Shown piece by piece: positions 58,285-64,000 of a stretch of DNA of 64,000 bases. The stretch's first letter is position 1, and every line of letters starts with the position of its first letter. Source of the DNA: Gnetum montanum (Eukaryota; Streptophyta; Gnetopsida; Gnetales; Gnetaceae). Location: NCBI GenBank assembly GCA_015680685.1, contig MNCI01001919.1, positions 708,065-772,064 of the forward strand, read 5' to 3'. The notes beneath the pieces are model-generated. The model was not told the DNA's origin, made no database searches, and was given only the letters and a program-made list of their open reading frames with translations. A program made the position numbers and the translations under genes.

Positions 58285-61200
58285 CTATTTTAGCCTAAGT
58301 AATAGATAGTTATTTATAACTTATCATATACAACCTAAACTTACACTACCATTGTTCTAACTTCTATGGAAATAAACTACAAGAGTTTGACTAGGCTACT
58401 AACCAAAATGATACATAAATATGGTAATGAACTATATTTATAAGCATTTTTTATGACAATATCAATGTATTTGTGTTAATGTAGCATGAGCTTAGTCAAC
58501 TAATCTATGTTAATGCATCAACATTAACTAATCTAGCAGTTGTTCTAGAATATTTTTAGGTAGCAAAATATCACTAAATTTTTAGAGATGATATCTTTCA
58601 AATGATATTAGATATTCATGTGAGACTTAGACTAGATGTAGCCATGTATCTTAGCTTTTAAATAAAACTAGAATTACTTGAAAAGCTTAAGAGATGAAAG
58701 ACGTATAATTAAAATAATGAGCACTACTCTTTCTCAAATATGAAGAGATGTGAATAATAAGTGATGAAGCTGATGAAGTGTTATATTAGTGAATATGATA
58801 AATTGATGACTTGATGAAGTAATAAATATTAATGAATGTATAATAAATTTAATGAATTTTAAAGAATAAATGTTGAATTTATGAAAAAAATAGAGAAAAT
58901 TTTATAATCAAATTAATATTCTTACTTAATAATTAAATATAATATGATATGTCTATGTATTTATAGGCATTTGATGGGGCCAAAATAACTAATCAAGAAG
59001 CATGTCTATTTTCATAGAAAATGGACTAGAATTTGAGGAGACATGAGCGATTGGGGTCATTCTATTATTATATACACTCATTAGTAATTTAAAAAATGGT
59101 AAAATAAATAGATTTTTCTATTTTATCATATATGACATAAAAAATAAAATATAAATTATATGTCTTTTATCCCTAGATTACATAAAGATCTAACTTTTTT
59201 TTTATTTGATCTTTGTCTTTGACTTTGTCTTCATTCTTTTACTTGAATTTGCTACATTTCTATTTATAAATATGGCCTTCAATTACCTTGAATTTGACTT
59301 ATGATGGTCATTTTCTCTTCTAAGTTGGAATCCACAACATGGGCGTAGAATTTGATTGAAGAATAATGAGTTCAAGTGCATGGTGGAATTAACAATTTGT
59401 GATGACCCATCTTTCTTTGATTTTTATCTTAAAGATTGTGGCAATGTTTGTGAGTATACTTGGTTATGATGATGTATATTGATAGTATTGATTTGTAGAA
59501 CTATTTATAAATTTTATGACTATGATAGATTTAAAGTATTTCTAATGTGCTTGATTAGTTGAATGACTAGTTATTCTTTGTTGTGATTGATATAAGTTGT
59601 GCTAATATGTATTATGTAGAATACTAGATGCAAAGTACTAAGTTTGTACTACCCATTGATTTAGTGTATATTAATGGAATGAGAAAAAGAAATGCTAAGT
59701 AGAAATAAAGTTGAAATATTATATTATTTATGAGCTTGTTAATATGCTTTTATCTTTTTATGTGTTGCATGACCTACATGCATTGAAATGATTTCTTAAA
59801 CTAATTAAAATATTTTTGTATGAAGTGTGTGTGTGTGTGTATGAGTGTGGGCATCTCATGTACTTGCTTTGGTTTGTATTCATATAAGTTTTAGATATCT
59901 TATCTCTAAGGGCTACAACATGAATTCTAATTATTCAAAAATCAAATTTGGAAAAAAAGAAAAGAAAAGAAGATTGTTTATGTTATGCTTCAAGGGTTGA
60001 AGATGTATGTTTTTTCTAGTATGAATGATTCTTTTAAATATATATACATATGGACATGTTATTAAGAACCTTCACTAATGAATCAAGTAGAAGAAACATG
60101 ACATATGAATTGGAAATATTATGTATATCATAGTTGTACTATTTTAAATAATGAACATGTGGAATGTTGTGTATGTTGTTCTTTAGAATTTCATTAGTTA
60201 ATAGAATATAAGTACCTCTTCCATGGGTATAGAAAGGTTAGGTGATGATATTTCAAGGCATAATAAGATAATGTAATAATAAATTATGAAAATAAAATGA
60301 AAATTCTTGCATTGCTAATGGGTTGAAAGAGAAGGTATTTTACTTCGGTTTATATCTTGGACTTACATTCTTTCATATTTTCATTTTGAAGCCTCTTCCA
60401 TTGCACCTTATGACTTGATTTCTAAGAAGAAATATTACTGGAAAAGAAGCATAGCTACATATTTATTACTCATAAATTTAAAAGTGACATGTTGCTAAAG
60501 AAAGGAGGAAAAGAGGTCGATGTTATGTTTGAATATTTTATGCTTGTTACTTTTTTGCTATGTGAGATCAAGGGGAATTGAACTTTAGACTTGGTAGAAT
60601 TAGAATTTCAAAATAATGAAAGTGTTACTTAGGTAATTGAACCGGTAATCTATTAGAATATAGCTTTATTAATTTTTAAGAGTGATCATGGAAAGAATTA
60701 AAATCATGACTAGGTGGTGTGGAAAAATGGTTTTTTTAGAAAAGAGAAGGAGAATCATTTTTAGTAAAGAATTAGTTACAAGAAACAACCCATCATCTCT
60801 TAAATTCTAGTAGTAATTCTAAAGAGAGAAAAGAGGGAAGAGAAAAAAATAAGAAGACAAGGGAAAAAAGGAAGAGAGTGTATATGCATATTAGGAAAAA
60901 AGGAGAGCTCAATCACAAGGAGGTGTTTAGAAATGAACAACAACAAAAGGTGACTATAGCTAGAATAAGAAATCAATAACAAAAAAAATGACTATTGCTG
61001 AACAAAGAGATGAACAATAATAATAGAAGATTTTAATTGAAACAATAAATACACAATAATAAAAAGAAGATGATGGCTAAAATAGAATATGGACAACAAC
61101 AAGAAGATGATGATAAATTAAAAAGAAGATGATCAATAAGAAAAGAACATTATGGTTGAAACAACAAATGGACAATAATATAAGAAGATTATGGCTAAAG

Positions 61201-61342
61201 AAAAAAGAATAGCAATCAGGAGAGATTATATCTACTACAAAAGATAATAAATTAAAAGTAAATTTCTAGTTGAGAAATAGTCAAATATGTCTTAATTGTT
61301 CTTGGCAAACAAGAAATCTAAGTAAGAAGGTATAATTAATCT
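58285..61342. other. AT-rich region with no recognised gene
   Basis: No TE domain or gene is seen. A minus-strand TATA-like CCTATAAATACATAG near 58,960 with neighbouring LTR-like text could be the remains of a copia LTR. A (GT)n run is at about 59,825-59,840. Confidence 0.45.
60930..61240. repeat. Degenerate A-rich array
   Basis: Loose repeats of 'gaacaataataagaagatgatggctaaa' type, about 60 bp apart, four or five times. They are strongly purine-rich on the plus strand. Confidence 0.55.
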
Positions 61343-62455
61343 TGTTGACCTTTTGGTATGCCAAAACCTTAAGGAAAATGGAGAACCAAGGACATTTGTT
61401 GTGGATGTTGTATTTATAGGATAAGAACAAGAACTCCACATCATGGACAAGCACTCAAGTAAGCATGGCTATCAAAGTAAAAAACTTCACAGGAAAAATG
61501 AAAGCATGGATAAGTACAAAGACTACAAGCTAAATGAAGATGCTCTAGGGATTGAGAGGAAGCTAAATCAACAAGAGAAAGCCTTAGGATTCAGAGCTCA
61601 AAATTTGAGAAGACATCTCTAAGGAACAGAAGACATCTTGGCCAAGAGGAAGTCAATCATAGGAAGACATCTTCCAAAGATAGGAGACATCTCCTTTGGA
61701 GAGAAGATGTCTCCCTAGAGACGTATCATTTAAAAAGGAGACATCTCCTTAGAGTTGAAGCTAAATATAGAAAGACATTCTAGTCTCAAAGAAGATGTCT
61801 ACACACTAGCTATTGAATAGTTGTTGCACAAATTCTAAGGTATTTTCAAAAACTTTGAGGCTATAAGTAGACTCCAAACTCTTGGGACTTCTGCAAGCAT
61901 TGTTAACATCAAAGCTATCATTATCTATCATATGCTATGGTACTTGTGTACTTGAATTGTTACATCATTTGTTAGATTTGTTGTGGAACTATGCTTCATT
62001 GTACTAGGAATTTGTAAATTGAGTTACACTTTCTTCTTGTGGTTCTTTTTATTTTCTTGATACCCTAAGGAGTTGACGTGCTTCTTGTGAGAAGGCATCC
62101 TTTTAGAGCTTGTCAGGATTCTATAGGATTGAGTTATTTTACTATGTTAGAACACTCCAAAGTAGAGCTTTATTTTGTACAGGTTGTGGGATCCTTTAAA
62201 CCACTCTTGAGCTTGTTGGAATCTTACAGGGTTGAGAGTGGTCATAGCAATGAAACTCGCCTTAGTAGAGCTTAAAATTTGTAAAGGTTGTGGTGTCCTC
62301 TATACCACATTTTGAAAGGAACAAAGTCTAGAGGTGTGTAAGGAATCTACCATTTGAGTGTGGACTACCCAAGTTGGGGAACCACGTAATTCTTGTGTTT
62401 GGTGTAACAAGCATTGTTTGTAATTTGGATAAATCATTCATCCCCTCTTCTAAGT
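61343..62455 (+). repeat. Copia 5' LTR
   Basis: It starts TGTTGACCTTTTGGT. The end near 'cttctaagtt' is set by comparison with the solo LTR and its TSD. It contains the AGACATC/GATGTCT cluster at 61,608-61,800. The last ~400 bp ('gggaaccacgtaatt', 'ttcatcccctctt') are typical of copia R-U5. Confidence 0.78.
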
Positions 62456-62469
62456 TCTTGGTCCTTAAG

Positions 62470-62485
62470 TGGTATTAGACTTGGG
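62470..62485 (+). promoter_or_regulatory. Primer-binding site, initiator tRNA-Met type
   Basis: TGGTATTAGACTTGGG resembles TGGTATCAGAGC, the complement of the plant initiator tRNA-Met 3' end used by most copia elements. It lies about 14 nt after the LTR end, a little farther than usual. Confidence 0.75.
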
Positions 62486-62599
62486 TTACCTCTGGTAGAT
62501 AAAGCAACATGAACAAGGAAGCGAGAATCAATGTCAAGCATAATTGGATAAGGAGATTAATGTGCTTCATAGATTGCTACATTTAAATAGTATATCACA

Positions 62600-63170
62600 T
62601 TTGTAAAGGTAAATATTTTGTTTCCCTCTTTACATTTATTAATAGAAAAGACTAAAATTGCAAATGTGATAAAACTTGTGACAATCTAGACAAAAATGGA
62701 AGGCCAAACAATAAATATTATTTTGAGGAAAGGTATGGGTTGTTTTGTTATGAAGTTGTTTATTTTAAAAACTTACGTGTCAAAATGAAAGATACTTTAC
62801 ATGACAAGGAAATGAAAATTTTGGATCTTAATGATGAATGTTCCTATCTTAAGAAAGAAAAACCAGACCTTAAGGCTAAGATTCAAAAACTAACCAATGT
62901 GTTTGAATAGATGAATAAGAACTCTTTAGAGAATCCCACAAATAGGATGCAAAAGGATGAATGTCTAAGTGAATCTATAAAAGAAATTCAATCTAGGTTT
63001 GGTAAAACATCAAAGCCTAGAATCTTAAATTATTTATTTTGTGAAAAATTTGGTCATATTCAAGCATACTACCATTTAGGATGAAATAGTATACTAGGTC
63101 TTGGCAAACATAATCTAGGTTAGGAACTTTGTAGGTTTGGAAACAAAAAGAGAGGAACCCTAAAAAGAAC
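62600..63170 (+). pseudogene. Copia gag, degenerate
   Basis: Frames in this stretch give LDLNDECSYLKKEKPDLKAK (coiled coil of copia gag C-terminal part). This is followed by a knuckle remnant, FCEKFGHIQAYYH, where CX2CX4HX4C is expected and the first and last Cys are lost. Several stops are present. Confidence 0.65.
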
Positions 63171-63189
63171 TTAATTGCTTAAATAGCTT

Positions 63190-63633
63190 TCTCTGATGCT
63201 AAAAAAGGCATGTGGTATATTGATAGTAGATGTTCAAGGCACATGAAAGGTGATAAAATCTACTTTACCACTTCTCAAAACAAAATTGTGGAATTTTGAC
63301 TTTTGGAGACGAGGTGAATTCTCCAATCATAGGTTTGGTATCATAGGAGGAAAAGGTAAAGGAATACCAACTATAAATGAGGTTTTCTTTATTAAATACT
63401 TAAAACATAATCTTCTTAGTGTTAGTCAACTCTGTGGTTCAAATTTCAATGTAACATTTTCTAGAGAGACATGTAGAATACAAGACTTAAATTCCGGAGA
63501 TATTGTAATAGAAAAGAATAGAAAAGAAAATGTTTACACCATTGTATTTGGAAACAATTCTAGCCTTGAATCTAAGTGCTTACTTAGTTGTATAGATGAT
63601 ACCATCTATGGCATAGGAAGTTGTGCCACATAA
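63190..63633 (+). pseudogene. Copia protease active site and GAG-pre-integrase region
   Basis: At about 63,211 the frame reads WYIDSRCSRHMKGDK, the copia protease motif (WyiDSGcSrHmtgd) with Gly changed to Arg next to the catalytic Asp. After a frameshift the open stretch 63,250-63,633 carries GKGKGIPTINEVFFIKYLKH, then NLLSVSQLC, the usual pre-integrase block. It stops at 63,631-63,633. Confidence 0.75.
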
Positions 63634-63723
63634 GAAAGAAATTCTTTAGACTCTGTAACAAAGAAAATGATTTGTGGGCTACTCAAACTTAAAGACTTTA
63701 ATCTAAACACTTATGAAGTATGC

Positions 63724-64000
63724 TGATGAGTGGCAAGGTACCCCTACACTCAACCATACGAAACGAGTGTAGCACGCATGATCTGGTCAAACTCCACAGA
63801 CTAAATGCCTAAACGCCCCATGGAACACTTGGGGTTAATCGTTCGTTGTCTTCCTAGGCTTGCTTGTATGTGTCACGGTGTATGGTTAAGCAAGTCTGAG
63901 GTATATGATTTTTTTGGTATTTTTCGGTTTATCTCCTATGCTAAACAGTGAAGGGTTGAGAAACTAAAACTAATTCTAACTACAGCACTAAGTCCTAGCG
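63724..64000 (-). repeat. G1/G3-type LTR, partial, runs off the window
   Basis: It begins TGATGAGTGGCAAGGTACC and contains 'cactcaaccatacga' and 'gttgtcttcc' blocks of the family. It interrupts the copia element. The left flank is TATGC, so a matching TATGC beyond the right end would confirm a single insertion. Confidence 0.85.

Larger units (their letters stand above)
61343..63723 (+). mobile_element. Ty1/copia element, 5' half (cut by an LTR at 63,724)
   Basis: From left to right: 5' LTR (61,343-62,455), primer-binding site (62,470-62,485), degenerate gag with zinc knuckle, protease active-site region, and the GAG-pre-integrase region. The order gag-PR-(IN) with these motifs is Ty1/copia. 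RT, RNase H and 3' LTR lie beyond the window or are lost. The LTR is the same family as the solo LTR at 29,276-31,527. Confidence 0.85.

Noticed and set aside
58900-59130. Possible minus-strand copia LTR with TATA near 58,960
   Set aside because: Only a TATA-like word and loose text similarity to 18,340-18,480; no ends, TSD or partner found.

Overview
The window is plant nuclear DNA. It holds one intact-looking host gene and a deep stack of decayed retrotransposons. The host gene is split by spliceosomal GT..AG introns and encodes a plant-type RNA polymerase I subunit A49. Its leader carries a telo-box (AAACCCTAA), as plant ribosome-biogenesis genes often do. The rest is AT-rich LTR-retrotransposon and LINE debris at a density typical of very large plant genomes, for example gymnosperms. 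The species cannot be read from the sequence.

Layout. 1-3,719: AT-rich, nothing recognised. 3,725-17,048: a Ty3/gypsy element on the minus strand (called G1 here), with both LTRs, a 5-bp target-site duplication (TSD) ACATG, a primer site complementary to tRNA-Asp, degenerate gag, protease, RT/RNase H and integrase, and an extra open region after integrase. 17,095-18,640: an oppositely oriented LTR of the same family, then the 3' end of a Ty1/copia element. 19,300-22,035: TE-poor DNA with three open, exon-like stretches on the plus strand that I cannot name. 22,539-26,064: the A49 gene (minus strand, four exons, 451 codons). 26,300-26,600: two head-to-head tRNA-derived SINE-like units. 27,240-54,960: one L1-type LINE (LINE A, minus strand) split into three pieces by later insertions. 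55,470-57,176: a second, truncated LINE. 57,177-58,284: an inverted LTR pair. 58,285-61,342: nothing clear. 61,343-63,723: 5' half of a Ty1/copia element (plus strand), cut by another G1-type LTR that runs off the window.

The middle is a four-level nest. LINE A was entered by gypsy element G2 (32,743-53,170). G2 was entered by element G3 (39,085-48,942, TSD ATTAC). The 3' LTR of G3 was entered by element E (39,611-43,002, TSD GCAAT). Separately, a copia solo LTR (29,276-31,527, TSD CATTG) landed in the LINE A reverse transcriptase and was itself hit by a G1-type solo LTR (29,800-30,726).

The most unusual object is E. Its ends are two copies of the same LTR in inverted orientation, both with the U5 end facing out, yet it has a clean 5-bp TSD, as if a palindromic cDNA had been integrated. 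A second inverted LTR pair at 57,177-58,284 has the same polarity. G3 and G2 both lack RT/RNase H/integrase but keep gag. G3 also keeps the extra 3' region seen in G1. All TE coding regions are broken, mostly by changes that look like C-to-T or G-to-A decay. Element names G1, G2, G3, E and LINE A/B are mine.
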